From assembly GCF_022180385.2 (NCBI RefSeq), contig NZ_BQME02000002.1:2196501-2260500 (forward strand): a DNA stretch of 64,000 nt, read 5' to 3'. The notes below the pieces were generated by a model, which worked only from the letters and a program-made list of their open reading frames with translations, did no database searches and had not been told where the DNA came from. Position 1 is the first letter of the stretch, and every line of letters starts with the position of its first letter. Position numbers and translations under genes: made by a program. This document shows positions 1 through 8,559 of this stretch, piece by piece. Source of the DNA: Paenibacillus sp. L3-i20. GTDB taxonomy: Bacteria > Bacillota > Bacilli > Paenibacillales > Paenibacillaceae.

Positions 1-415
1 TCCAAGTGCCGCCTGGCTTACGCTGAACCATAACTCTTATATCGTAGGATCGATTATTCACTTTATCGAGTCTAACACCTTGCTGAATGATCAGCCTATT
101 ATGTTTACCTCTATTAAGCCGCTCATATAAACTGGCAATTCTATTATAACGACGTGAAACTTGTCTTTTTCCAACCACTTCTTGGAGCAAATAACTATCA
201 TTTATCCGATTAATTTTGCATATGCCAATTCCAAGTGAACCTACATCTGGCTTCACATAGAGTGATGTAAATTTATTAGTCATCATCTTTAAATTGGTTT
301 GTGTAAAAGATACCGTTCGTGGTACATACTTGCCTACTCTAGAATCACCAAGCAAATAATTACAAACACGAAGTTTACCTCGTATTGTACGGCTGGCATA
401 GTTTTTTTTGGCCAC
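1..415 (-). CDS. YheC/YheD family ATP-grasp protein, N-terminal part (runs off the window)
   Basis: The reading frame opens at a GTG (413-415) with an AGAGGTG ribosome binding site six bases upstream and stays open to the window edge, giving about 138 residues. Near residue 50 it reads KPDVGSLGIGI, and near residue 110 LIIQQGVRLDKVNNRSYDIR. Both match the ATP-grasp fold of YheC/YheD proteins, which in Bacillus are endospore coat-associated proteins. The first is the nucleotide-binding lysine/glycine loop; the second is the 'IVQQGI.L....R.FDIRV' strand. The C-terminal half lies outside the window, so family length cannot be checked. It lies downstream of hflC on the same strand after 112 bases without an obvious terminator. 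The family call is from motif recognition; substrate and role are unknown. Confidence 0.75.
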   Translation of the reverse strand, partial: MAKKNYASRTIRGKLRVCNYLLGDSRVGKYVPRTVSFTQTNLKMMTNKFTSLYVKPDVGSLGIGICKINRINDSYLLQEVVGKRQVSRRYNRIASLYERLNRGKHNRLIIQQGVRLDKVNNRSYDIRVMVQRKPGGTW

Positions 416-527
416 TAGTTTCACCTCTATACACTATATGAGATGAAACTATGAGCGACATGTATGTTCGACTATGGTTAATCGTGTAATTTTAGAAGTT
501 TGCTAGTTCACAGCGAGCAGCTAAAAG

Positions 528-1394
528 TTATTTACCTAACAGTATTTTTGCATATTCAGATTCAATTGGTATCATAATGACAGGGTCATTTTGAAGAGTG
601 ACTGTATAACTTTCAAGTGTCCGATACAAATTGTAGAAAGCAGGGTCTTTGCCATATGCGGTATTGTATATAATTGCAGCTTGCTGCTCACCTTCAGCAA
701 CAATTTTCTTAGCATCCGCCTCTGCTTGTGCTAATAATTCTGTTGCAGTACGATCCGCCTTAGATGTAATTTTTCGTGACTCCTCATCACCTTCTGACAA
801 ATAACGTGCAGCTATAGACTGACGGTCAGATATCATTCGATTGTACACACTTTGCTTATTGCTCTCTGGGAGATCGGTCCGTTTAATTCGAACATCAATA
901 ATTTCAACCCCATAATCATCTCGCTTAAGCGCAAGCGCAACATCTTGCGTAATCTCGTCATTAATATTTCCTCTTACTGTATTTTCACTAATGATGACAT
1001 CGTACTCTACCTCTGACAGCTTTCGTCTAACAGAGTTATAAACCGCTTCATCAATACGCTGCGCACCGCCGCTTACTGAATTTACCGTTCTAATAAACTT
1101 CTCTGCATTAGAAATACGCCAGATCGTATAGTTATCAACAAGTATTGGCTTTTTATCTTTAGTTAATATTTGTCCTGGATTGCTTTCAAAAGTCATTTGG
1201 TACTTCGGCAACGTTGTCGTATTTTCAACAAACGGCAACTTGAAGTTTAGACCAGGTTCCTCAACAGTTCGGATCGCTTCACCAAACCGCAATACGATTT
1301 TGTATTCGCCTTCTTTTACAATAAACATCGAACCTGCACCCAAAACAAACAAAAGTGCAATACCAACAGTAATTAGCCAATTTTTACGTTTCAT
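528..1394 (-). CDS. hflC: HflC, SPFH/prohibitin-family membrane protease modulator
   Basis: This 288-residue protein has one N-terminal membrane anchor (about residues 7-27), an SPFH/Band 7 domain (about 25-190) and a charged helical region rich in A, E, K and Q (about 195-250). That layout is usual for HflC. In other bacteria HflK and HflC form a large membrane cage around the FtsH protease and limit its access to membrane substrates. The start ATG overlaps the hflK stop as ATGA (1391-1394), so the two are translationally coupled. No ftsH gene is nearby. The assignment as HflC rather than another SPFH protein rests on length, the partner gene and the order hflK-hflC. Confidence 0.88.
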   Translation of the reverse strand: MKRKNWLITVGIALLFVLGAGSMFIVKEGEYKIVLRFGEAIRTVEEPGLNFKLPFVENTTTLPKYQMTFESNPGQILTKDKKPILVDNYTIWRISNAEKFIRTVNSVSGGAQRIDEAVYNSVRRKLSEVEYDVIISENTVRGNINDEITQDVALALKRDDYGVEIIDVRIKRTDLPESNKQSVYNRMISDRQSIAARYLSEGDEESRKITSKADRTATELLAQAEADAKKIVAEGEQQAAIIYNTAYGKDPAFYNLYRTLESYTVTLQNDPVIMIPIESEYAKILLGK

Positions 1395-2443
1395 TGTCCG
1401 TTACCTCCTTGCTCTTGCTTTGCCTCTGGTGTTGCCGTTTTACTTGAATCTACTTTTTCGCTTCCTTTGAGCAACTCGTTTAGCGGCAAATAATTTACCG
1501 TATCACTGTTTGAATTCGTAATAAATATTTGTGCATTAGGAAGGATCTTTTCCAACGTTTCTAATATTAGACGACTTTCCGTTACGGCCGTATTTTTAAG
1601 GTATTCACTGTGGATCGCATTAAACTTGGCTACGTCGCCTTCTGCATTCAATATTCTAGATTTTTTCTCCGCTTCCGCTTGTTCAAGCAGCGCCTGTGCT
1701 TCACCACGAGCTTTCGGGATACGATCATTTTCGTATTTTGCAGCATTATTGATTTTTGTGTTTTTTTCCTCACGAGCGTTAGTTACAGCACGGAAAGCAT
1801 CCTCTACCTCTCCGCTTGGCGGTTCAATATCTTGGAATTTCAAATCGATTATTTGTATGCCTGTATTATATTTTCCTTGAAGTTCAATTAATCGTTCGCG
1901 AGCCAAATCCTGAATAGCTGTTTTTCCATCTGTAATTGCGTAATCGAGCTTTTGTGATCCAATAACGGAACGAATCGATGCACTTGCTGAATTACGAAGG
2001 AATTGCTCTGGATTGCTAATGTTATGTAAATAATCACGTATATTGCTTATTTTCCATGTTACTACCGCATCGGCAGAAACAATATTTTCGTCGCCGGTAA
2101 TCATCATTGCTTCATCATCGACTGATGTAGAAGTACCGCCACTTTCTCGATAACCAATCGTAATTTTTTGAGTCAGCTCTGCGGGAACGATTCTAACTTC
2201 TTGAATAGGGTAAGGCCATTTGAAATGTAGACCAGAGTTCGTTTCATGAGTATACTTTCCGAAAGTTAAAATAGCTGCTCGCTCTTGCTCTTGCACCGTA
2301 TAGAAGGTTGAAGAACCAAAATAAATTAAGATTGCCGCTACTGCAATTCCTATAGAAATCTTCTTAACCGTACCCGGCTTTAGCTCCGGCGGTTTTCGAT
2401 TAGGATTTGGCTGAACGTTTGGGTCGTCATTCATAATGCTCAA
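1391..2443 (-). CDS. hflK: HflK, SPFH/prohibitin-family membrane protease modulator
   Basis: The 350-residue product has a short proline-rich cytoplasmic N-terminus, a membrane span (about residues 27-45), an SPFH domain beginning TVQEQERAAILTFGKY, and a long alanine/glutamate-rich coiled coil. It is the HflK partner of HflC in an FtsH-associated complex. The frame is open as far as 2593, but I place the start at the TTG of 2441-2443: an AGGAGAG site lies six bases before it, and a good promoter lies inside the upstream extension. An ATG nine bases further in is 15 bases from that site and less likely. A C-terminal tail (about the last 25 residues) is polar and Gln/Gly-rich. Confidence 0.87.
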   Translation of the reverse strand: MSIMNDDPNVQPNPNRKPPELKPGTVKKISIGIAVAAILIYFGSSTFYTVQEQERAAILTFGKYTHETNSGLHFKWPYPIQEVRIVPAELTQKITIGYRESGGTSTSVDDEAMMITGDENIVSADAVVTWKISNIRDYLHNISNPEQFLRNSASASIRSVIGSQKLDYAITDGKTAIQDLARERLIELQGKYNTGIQIIDLKFQDIEPPSGEVEDAFRAVTNAREEKNTKINNAAKYENDRIPKARGEAQALLEQAEAEKKSRILNAEGDVAKFNAIHSEYLKNTAVTESRLILETLEKILPNAQIFITNSNSDTVNYLPLNELLKGSEKVDSSKTATPEAKQEQGGNGQ

Positions 2444-2564
2444 TACAATCTCTCCTCTCAAGTTACCATGCTCATAAGTGTTTATACGATTTCCCCATGA
2501 TCTGGTCGCAATTTTTAAGGTTATTTTAAGGTTCGAAGCGTAATGATTCATTTCTATTGGACTC

Positions 2565-2593
2565 TTTATATGAATGGCTAAAAAACAATTCAA
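2565..2593 (-). promoter_or_regulatory. Candidate sigma-A promoter for hflK-hflC
   Basis: On the minus strand TTGAAT (2588-2593) and TATAAA (2565-2570) are separated by 17 bases. They lie about 120 bases upstream of the chosen hflK TTG start and just after the qmcA terminator. Confidence 0.5.
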
Positions 2594-2604
2594 AGGTGAC
2601 CGTA

Positions 2605-2654
2605 CAAAAGTAAGGGACTATACTCAAGTCTCTACACTTGAGTATAGTCCCTTA
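2605..2654 (-). terminator. Intrinsic terminator of nfeD-qmcA
   Basis: A perfect 18-bp stem (2611-2628 with 2637-2654) has an 8-base loop and is followed on the minus strand by CTTTTGT. It starts 11 bases after the qmcA stop and separates the two SPFH operons. Confidence 0.88.
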
Positions 2655-2665
2655 TTTAAAGTCTA

Positions 2666-3595
2666 TTACTTCTTGTTTTCCTTCAACATTTCACTAATAG
2701 CACCGATACTTCCGAGCGTTTCTACAGCCCTCGTCGGTATAAATACTTTGTTCGCTGGTCCGTTTGCAATATCCGATAAAGCTTCTAACGAACGGTATGT
2801 TAACACATTTTCATCGAGACCTGCTGATTTAATCAGTTCAATTCTAAGCTTCTCCGCCTCTGCTATTGACTGAATAGCCTTAGCCTCACCAAGCGCTTCT
2901 AATTCTTGTGCTTGACGTTGACCTTCGGCCTGACGAATACGTGCTTCCTTTTCTCCTTCAGCTTTCAAAATCTTACTCTGCTTATCGCCTTCTGCCCGTA
3001 AAATCATATCTTGTTTCGCAGCCTCAGCTTCAAGGACTAGTGCACGTTTGCTTCGTTCTGCTTTCATTTGCTTGTCCATAGCATCCTGAATATCGGCTGG
3101 AGGCTGAATATCAATAACTTCAACTCGCTCAATTCTAACGCCCCATTTTTCAGTGGCTTCATCTAGTGCTACTCGGATATCAGTCGATATTTTTTCACGA
3201 CCAGACAACGTTTCATCAAGCTCCATCTTGCCGATAATTTGCCTCATCGTCGCTGTACTAATATTTCGCACACCATATACATAATCGGATATTCCATATG
3301 TAGCTTGCTCAGGTCCTGTTACCTGATAAAATATAATCGTATCGATCTTCACTTGTACATTATCCTTCGTAATTACAGTCTGAGGAGGAACATTAGCTTG
3401 TTGAATACGAAGATCATGATATGTTCTGACATGGTCGATAATCGGTATAAGAATATTGATACCTGGTGTCAAAAGTCGACTAAACCTACCTAATCTTTCA
3501 ACAACACCAATTCTTTGTTGCGGAATGATTTTTACTGATAATGAAACAAATACTACCGCAATTAAGATAATTATAATTGTTATTGTTAATCCCAT
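2666..3595 (-). CDS. qmcA: SPFH domain paraslipin (QmcA-like)
   Basis: This 309-residue protein has an N-terminal membrane span (residues 2-22), an SPFH/Band 7 domain (about 25-185) containing RIGVVERLGRFSRLLTPGIN, and a coiled coil with repeated AEGDKQSKILKAEGEKEA-like heptads (about 185-250). It lacks the long polar tail of HflK. The family (stomatin/paraslipin, E. coli QmcA) organises membrane microdomains. Its ATG lies four bases after the nfeD stop, and its GAGGAGGG ribosome binding site is formed by the last codons of nfeD. The nfeD-qmcA pairing is a known conserved association and supports the assignment. Confidence 0.88.
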   Translation of the reverse strand: MGLTITIIIILIAVVFVSLSVKIIPQQRIGVVERLGRFSRLLTPGINILIPIIDHVRTYHDLRIQQANVPPQTVITKDNVQVKIDTIIFYQVTGPEQATYGISDYVYGVRNISTATMRQIIGKMELDETLSGREKISTDIRVALDEATEKWGVRIERVEVIDIQPPADIQDAMDKQMKAERSKRALVLEAEAAKQDMILRAEGDKQSKILKAEGEKEARIRQAEGQRQAQELEALGEAKAIQSIAEAEKLRIELIKSAGLDENVLTYRSLEALSDIANGPANKVFIPTRAVETLGSIGAISEMLKENKK

Positions 3596-3599
3596 ATCA

Positions 3600-4028
3600 T
3601 TACCCTCCTCGTCTATTCACATGCAGTATAGCGCTTCCTCGGCCAACAACAATGATGGATTCACCCTTCTCAATTGTTTCATCTGATAATGCACTCCAAG
3701 TTTCGTTACCAACCTTCACAATTCCAGGTTTATCGGTTCCTACTGCCTCCAAAACAGTTCCACTCATACCAACAAGCTCATCAACGGAATCTTTAAATCC
3801 TCGTGAATGTTGGATTCGACGAGTAAGCGGCTTAGTAAACACTGTAAGAAGCAGAGCTACTGTGCAGCCAATAACAACCTCGAGTAAGAGGGCACCCGGA
3901 GCTATTACATCAACAACTGCTGCTGCCAACGCACCAATACCGAGCCATAACAAATAGAAGGTTAGCGTCAGCATTTCTACAACGATCAATAGTCCTGCTA
4001 CAATAAGCCAAATTAACCAAAGTTCCAT
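3600..4028 (-). CDS. NfeD family membrane protein
   Basis: The roughly 142-residue protein has three hydrophobic segments in its first 70 residues, followed by a soluble domain (about 80-140) with the sequence GMSGTVLEAVGTDKPGIVKVGNETWSA split over an OB-fold-like barrel. This is the short NfeD form without the N-terminal serine-protease domain. NfeD proteins are genetic partners of SPFH proteins, and this one sits directly upstream of qmcA. A GTG at 4038-4040 would add four residues. I prefer the ATG at 4026-4028 because GGTGAT, part of the full Shine-Dalgarno complement, lies just upstream. Confidence 0.82.
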   Translation of the reverse strand: MELWLIWLIVAGLLIVVEMLTLTFYLLWLGIGALAAAVVDVIAPGALLLEVVIGCTVALLLTVFTKPLTRRIQHSRGFKDSVDELVGMSGTVLEAVGTDKPGIVKVGNETWSALSDETIEKGESIIVVGRGSAILHVNRRGG

Positions 4029-4088
4029 CGAATCACCCACCCTTCAGAATACTGTATTCGTCGCAGATGAGAGTAAGACCTAACAACC

Positions 4089-4475
4089 TCAACCGTTTTT
4101 TTGTGCATATAGAAATTCCTTAACAGCTTCGCTTTTAAATAGCATAATGCTTGCAATTGCTCCATAAATCACTGGAAAAGAAATATAACAGCGATTAGTC
4201 CTTCTCTCTGAGCAACACTATAAAATACTAATCGGAAATCAGCGTCAATATCTTTTTGCGGCAGTGGCAACGTTCCCTAGATAGCTGTCAACTTATTCGC
4301 AACTACGTTTTAATTTCATCTATTGTAAAAAACAGTCGCCTAAGATCTGCGATCGTCAGTAAATTTGCAACATCCCTTTCAGAATAATCTCGATATTCAC
4401 GACCATTCTGTAGTGTACTTTCAGGCTGAATAAGTCCCTCTTCTACGTAATAATTGATTATTTCGGAAACATTCA
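4089..4475 (-). pseudogene. Decayed MerR-type regulator with membrane-like tail
   Basis: No full-length frame exists, but three adjacent minus-strand fragments read as protein in consecutive frames. The first (4475-4303) translates as a MerR helix-turn-helix core with YYVEEGLIQP, GREYRDYSERDVANLL and RRLFFTIDEIK before a stop. The second reads LPQKDIDADFRLVFYSVAQR followed by EGLIAVIFLFQ and a stop. The third reads VIYGAIASIMLF, then KSEAVKEFLYAQKNG and a stop at 4089-4091. The natural order is a MerR domain, a linker and a transmembrane tail. The N-terminal recognition helix and start codon are missing. I read this as a gene broken by frameshifts; the original target is unknown. Confidence 0.5.
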
Positions 4476-4499
4476 ACAATTACTCTAGTTAACCAAATA

Positions 4500-4527
4500 A
4501 AAAAACCTCCTTCACAAATAAAGGAGG
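4500..4527 (-). terminator. Intrinsic terminator of the gerA-type operon
   Basis: A 7-bp stem CCTCCTT/AAGGAGG (4506-4512 with 4521-4527) is followed on the minus strand by a run of seven T residues. It lies about 60 bases after the gerAC stop. Confidence 0.8.
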
Positions 4528-4586
4528 CGGCTTCCATATTAACAACCAGCTAGAAGTAACATATGCGGTGAAACATATTTCTATAA

Positions 4587-5732
4587 TCAGGGGGCTTCCC
4601 CTTTATATTTCCCCATATTCTTAACGCGAACGTGTACTTGTATTTCCCCAAGTGAATCCTCGCTCAAGAAATACTCATCACGTTCAGTTAGCTTTTTAAA
4701 CTCATTAGGGTTCGAACGATAGAGCGCCTGACCTAGTCGAAATGGATCACATTGAAGCTTTATTGCTTTTCTGTACGTTTCAATAATTTCTTTTTGAATG
4801 GCAATAGCTACTTCTTTCTTAATTTCTTTAAGAGTAATGTTTTGAAGTATTTCAACGATATGACCATTGGCATAAACATGCAGATCAAATTTAACTTTCC
4901 CATGTTCTATTTTTGGAATAATCTTCATGTGAGGATTATTAAACATAATGACACCCACCGGAGACTTATTACTTGGAAATTCAAGCGTTGTTCGATCAAG
5001 GTGTCGATCCCCCCATCTTACACCACTTAGTTCCTTCTCAGACATCCAACTAATCATTTTATTGTCGCGAAAGAAGTAGCCCCCTGAGATGTTAAACATT
5101 TCTTTTGATTTTTTATCCTCCTTCCAATCCTTATTATCACTATCGATTGAAGGAATGATAGCCGGTTCTCCTGGTTCATTCAAATTTGCAATAAGCCGAT
5201 TACTGGTTACTTGCTGAAGGATTGAAAGGGTTGAACTTGTCTGAGCAGATGAAAACATCATCGTATCTAATGGTGACAAATTCATGAGTGATTTCTGTAT
5301 GAGAATATCATCCAGGTTTCTTTTTGTACCATAGATCAAAATATTGTAACGGACTTCCCTATCACGATTAATAGCACTGTATACATCGGTAACCCCTTTT
5401 TTTAACACTTCCTCTGTCATTACAATAACTTTTACATGACCCCAAAAAAGTGACAATTGTGAAGTACGATTTACATTGGATAATGCATGAGCTATTGTAT
5501 TCCCTTCTCCCTTTCCTACCCACACAGGAACTGATTTTCCAATTTGCTGCTGCTCATAATGTGCGATATTAGAGAAATTAAGAACTTGCGCATACACAAT
5601 CCATTTTCCATTCTTATAATCGACCCCAATTGCTGTTGCATAGGCAACATTTTGGATTTCTGGTTTAGTTGTACAGCCACTTACAACAAAGAGACTTATC
5701 AACAGAATACAGATCATTCTGTATACAGTCAT
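4587..5732 (-). CDS. gerAC: Ger(x)C family spore germination lipoprotein
   Basis: The 381-residue protein starts with a lipoprotein signal: a hydrophobic stretch ending in VVSGC, with the lipidated cysteine at residue 20. The mature protein has the GerAC fold with early YATAIGVDYKNGKWIVYAQV and a C-terminal domain containing IVEILQNITLKEIKKEVAIA. GerAC subunits are anchored on the outer face of the spore inner membrane and work with GerAA and GerAB as a germinant receptor. The start overlaps the gerAA stop by four bases. It is the last gene of a B-A-C ordered operon. The germinant cannot be deduced from sequence. Confidence 0.93.
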   Translation of the reverse strand: MTVYRMICILLISLFVVSGCTTKPEIQNVAYATAIGVDYKNGKWIVYAQVLNFSNIAHYEQQQIGKSVPVWVGKGEGNTIAHALSNVNRTSQLSLFWGHVKVIVMTEEVLKKGVTDVYSAINRDREVRYNILIYGTKRNLDDILIQKSLMNLSPLDTMMFSSAQTSSTLSILQQVTSNRLIANLNEPGEPAIIPSIDSDNKDWKEDKKSKEMFNISGGYFFRDNKMISWMSEKELSGVRWGDRHLDRTTLEFPSNKSPVGVIMFNNPHMKIIPKIEHGKVKFDLHVYANGHIVEILQNITLKEIKKEVAIAIQKEIIETYRKAIKLQCDPFRLGQALYRSNPNEFKKLTERDEYFLSEDSLGEIQVHVRVKNMGKYKGEAP

Positions 5733-7207
5733 CCCTTGTCCTCCTTTTGCTTATCGCTATCAACGGTATTAAGTACTCCAGGTCTCTTTGTAAGCATACC
5801 CCATGGCACTCTCAGAAACGAAAATACCGCCTCTTTAAGATTAAGCGGAGAGAACGGCGCCAAATAACTAATGCCGAATGAACGCAGACTGCCCATATAA
5901 GCGACCAGAAGTACCATCCCCAAAATAACGCCATACATTCCAAGAAACGCAGACAGGAGGAAAAAAAACAATCGCATAATACTTATTTGGGTACTAAGCG
6001 TCTGATTCACAAGAGTTACGCCCGACACCGCAGTAATTGCACCTACCACAACGACTGAAGGAGATACTAAACCAGCTCGTATAGCAGCATCACCAATAAT
6101 TAGTCCTCCGATAGAAGTTAATGTTTGACCAATTGCATTCGGAAGTCTAACCCCCGCCTCACGAAAAATTTCCAGTAACATAAGTAGCAGAAACATCTCC
6201 ATATGTGAAGACAACGGGAGTCCTAATCTTGTTAATGAAATCGTCGCCATTAAACGCATTGGTATTTGATCCTGATGGAAAGACATTAATGCAACCCAAA
6301 TTGCAGGCAGGAATATAGAGAGAAATAAACTAATTCCTCTAATTATTCGTGAGAAGGACACGTAGGCGAAGTTAAAGTGCACATCTTCAGGTGATTTCAA
6401 AATTAATGACAGCCCTGCTGGTGCAATAAGTACCATTGGAAGTCCGTCTATAATGATAACCAATCTGCCTGATAACAAGCTATTCATTGCAAAATCCGGT
6501 CTCCCTGTGAAATCCATTACGGGCAATAATCTAAACTTTGTATCGGACAGCAGTTCCTCTAATTGATTGATGCTAAATATTCCATCAACATCTATTTTTT
6601 GAATGCGACCTTGTATTTCCTTTAACACATTTGGATTAATAATGTCATAGAAATAAAGTAGCGCTACACGTGTTTGGCTCCTCCTACCAAGTGTAACGTT
6701 CTCAACATGGAGAGAAGACGATCTAAGACGTTTACGGATCAAAGCAATATTTACGGTAATATCTTCAACAAACCCATCCCTTGGCCCTTTTATCGAAATT
6801 TCTGTACTAGATTCGAAAGGCTGTCTCGTCGGTTTATCCCCAATATTAACGCTGAGCACTATATTCTCTTCAGTAAAAAAAAGTAAAAGATCCCCTGAAA
6901 ACAATGCTTGAGACAGTGATTCTTCAGATACATCAGTCAGTGCTGAAATAGACAATGCGTTAGACAACTTACTCAGCGGATTATGAAAAGAGCCTTGTTC
7001 CGTGTAAAGTTGCTTAAGTTCAGGAAAAATATACTTTCCAATATCCGCGCTATTCGTCAACCCCTCGGCATACACCATTAATAGGCTTATGATGCCTTCC
7101 TCACCAAATTCACATGCTTGAATCTTCACATCTGAGGAACCAGCAAATTGAGATTTCAAGCTCTCCTCATTCCAGATAACTGTTTTTTCTACTAATGGGT
7201 CGTTCAT
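5729..7207 (-). CDS. gerAA: GerA family spore germination protein (A subunit)
   Basis: The 492-residue protein has a soluble N-terminal half (about 1-245) and a membrane half with four or five spans (about 285-450), the normal GerAA layout. Landmarks are VALLYFYDIINPNVLKEI, the MDFTGRPDF region and the PNAIGQTLTSIGGLIIGDAA segment in the membrane domain. It is the oligomer-forming subunit of the germinant receptor in the spore inner membrane. Its start overlaps the gerAB stop (ATGA at 7204-7207), and an AAAGGAGGAG ribosome binding site lies inside the end of gerAB. Confidence 0.95.
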   Translation of the reverse strand: MNDPLVEKTVIWNEESLKSQFAGSSDVKIQACEFGEEGIISLLMVYAEGLTNSADIGKYIFPELKQLYTEQGSFHNPLSKLSNALSISALTDVSEESLSQALFSGDLLLFFTEENIVLSVNIGDKPTRQPFESSTEISIKGPRDGFVEDITVNIALIRKRLRSSSLHVENVTLGRRSQTRVALLYFYDIINPNVLKEIQGRIQKIDVDGIFSINQLEELLSDTKFRLLPVMDFTGRPDFAMNSLLSGRLVIIIDGLPMVLIAPAGLSLILKSPEDVHFNFAYVSFSRIIRGISLFLSIFLPAIWVALMSFHQDQIPMRLMATISLTRLGLPLSSHMEMFLLLMLLEIFREAGVRLPNAIGQTLTSIGGLIIGDAAIRAGLVSPSVVVVGAITAVSGVTLVNQTLSTQISIMRLFFFLLSAFLGMYGVILGMVLLVAYMGSLRSFGISYLAPFSPLNLKEAVFSFLRVPWGMLTKRPGVLNTVDSDKQKEDKG

Positions 7208-8301
7208 GCTTTCTCCTCCTTTTTAGTTGACCCAAAAATAAGAGCAACAATGATCCAAACAAGTGAGAGCGATAAAAAAACAATCAATGATATTGGCATG
7301 TAATATTTCTCCATCCATAAATAGAAGGCATATTCATTCACAGGAATTAATGATAAAAGCAAATAACTAGCCATAACGATAAAGATCGCCCAATGGCGAC
7401 TTCGCGCTTGTTTCAGCGGCAGCAATTCCACAAATACAAATACAGATAAACTGATTCGAATGCAGGCACCAGATAACCACTGGAATATTGATAAAAAATC
7501 CAAGTGCTCAATAAACTGTCCTATTTGTACAAGTCTCCATTGCTCATAAGGAGATGCCATCTGATGTGCAGCTTCTACAGGACCAAATTCAGTTATTGCG
7601 CCGATAATAGGACCTATTGAAATAATAATTGAAAATAATCCATACGAAATGAGCTGCCATGCTCGAATCTTAGTCTCCATATGATGTTGGATCAAAAGCA
7701 ATACCAGCAATTCTACGAAACCAGCTCCCGCATATACCATTCCATCTATAACGGGGCCCCATCCATGCTCCAAAACAGGCCTAAGAAGAGAATAATCTTT
7801 CATGGGGGAATTAAATGAGCTAACAAAAATACCTAATGCAACGACAAACGGTAAAAGGACGCCGGATATAATTGCAATAACTCGAATTCCCCATAGTGAA
7901 ATTACTGTACAAAATATGATTAAAAACGATACAAGTAATAGCTTTGGTGAATTGGGCAAATAATTAGTTATGTGCCATGTCGCAGTATGAATAACTGTCA
8001 TTCCACCGATCAAATATATTCCAATACTAATTGGAGCAAGTAAAAAAAAGGCGCCGACTGGCGTAACTCTTCGAGAAAACCACTTTTTCAATTCTTGTTG
8101 ACCAGTCCGCTTCATAAGCCAGACAAGGAGCAATATCCATATAAGAAACATACCGCCAGCTACTAAAGAAGTTATCCATGAATCCCTTCCCGATGCGGCC
8201 AAAACCATCGGATTTACTATGACATGACTCATAAGACCATTCATTAAGGAAAACATCATAAATACTTGAACAAAATTAATTTTATTGTTAGTAATTTTCA
8301 C
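7204..8301 (-). CDS. gerAB: GerAB/Spore_permease family germination protein (B subunit)
   Basis: The 365-residue polytopic protein has ten hydrophobic segments, and its N-terminus KINFVQVFMMFSLMNGL fits the conserved 'IS..Q' opening of spore permeases. It belongs to the APC transporter superfamily and holds the germinant-binding pocket of GerA receptors. The frame is closed upstream by a TGA, so the N-terminus must begin near 8301. The GTG at 8299-8301 overlaps the AGGAG site, leaving no spacer, whereas an ATT two codons later (8293-8295) sits at normal distance. I annotate the GTG because it is a standard codon, but the true start may be the ATT. Confidence 0.92.
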   Translation of the reverse strand: MKITNNKINFVQVFMMFSLMNGLMSHVIVNPMVLAASGRDSWITSLVAGGMFLIWILLLVWLMKRTGQQELKKWFSRRVTPVGAFFLLAPISIGIYLIGGMTVIHTATWHITNYLPNSPKLLLVSFLIIFCTVISLWGIRVIAIISGVLLPFVVALGIFVSSFNSPMKDYSLLRPVLEHGWGPVIDGMVYAGAGFVELLVLLLIQHHMETKIRAWQLISYGLFSIIISIGPIIGAITEFGPVEAAHQMASPYEQWRLVQIGQFIEHLDFLSIFQWLSGACIRISLSVFVFVELLPLKQARSRHWAIFIVMASYLLLSLIPVNEYAFYLWMEKYYMPISLIVFLSLSLVWIIVALIFGSTKKEEKA

Positions 8302-8345
8302 TCCTGATCACATCCAGATAATTAAATCGCAGATAAGCGTTGCAT

Positions 8346-8374
8346 TATTTTGCCACAACCACAATTTTCTATTC
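8346..8374 (-). promoter_or_regulatory. Candidate sigma-G promoter of the gerA-type operon
   Basis: On the minus strand GAATA (8370-8374) and CAAAATA (8346-8352) are spaced by 17 bases, close to the forespore sigma-G pattern, about 45 bases upstream of gerAB. gerA operons in Bacillus are sigma-G dependent; the match here is inferred by eye. Confidence 0.4.
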
Positions 8375-8444
8375 TGTTATAAAGTTCAATTGTATGAATT
8401 TCTGCATACGATTTTTTTGCAAATATAAGTATTAGTTTACTCAT

Positions 8445-8472
8445 ATTACAGTCTCAGCTTGTGTGTTATAAT
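8445..8472 (+). promoter_or_regulatory. Sigma-A promoter with extended -10 for the acyltransferase gene
   Basis: ATTACA (8445-8450), 16 bases, then TATAAT (8467-8472) preceded by TG at the extended -10 position. The gene starts 88 bases downstream. Confidence 0.6.
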
Positions 8473-8559
8473 GTATTGCCGTCTACATTCATCCATTGTA
8501 ATTAGTCGGTCGCTTATAAGAGAAAAGTGGTAATATCAGATCAATTGAAGGGGTCACGC

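Noticed and set aside
1610..1891. 93- and 84-residue plus-strand frames within hflK
   Set aside because: Antisense shadows in a gene with clear SPFH homology; no ribosome binding sites.
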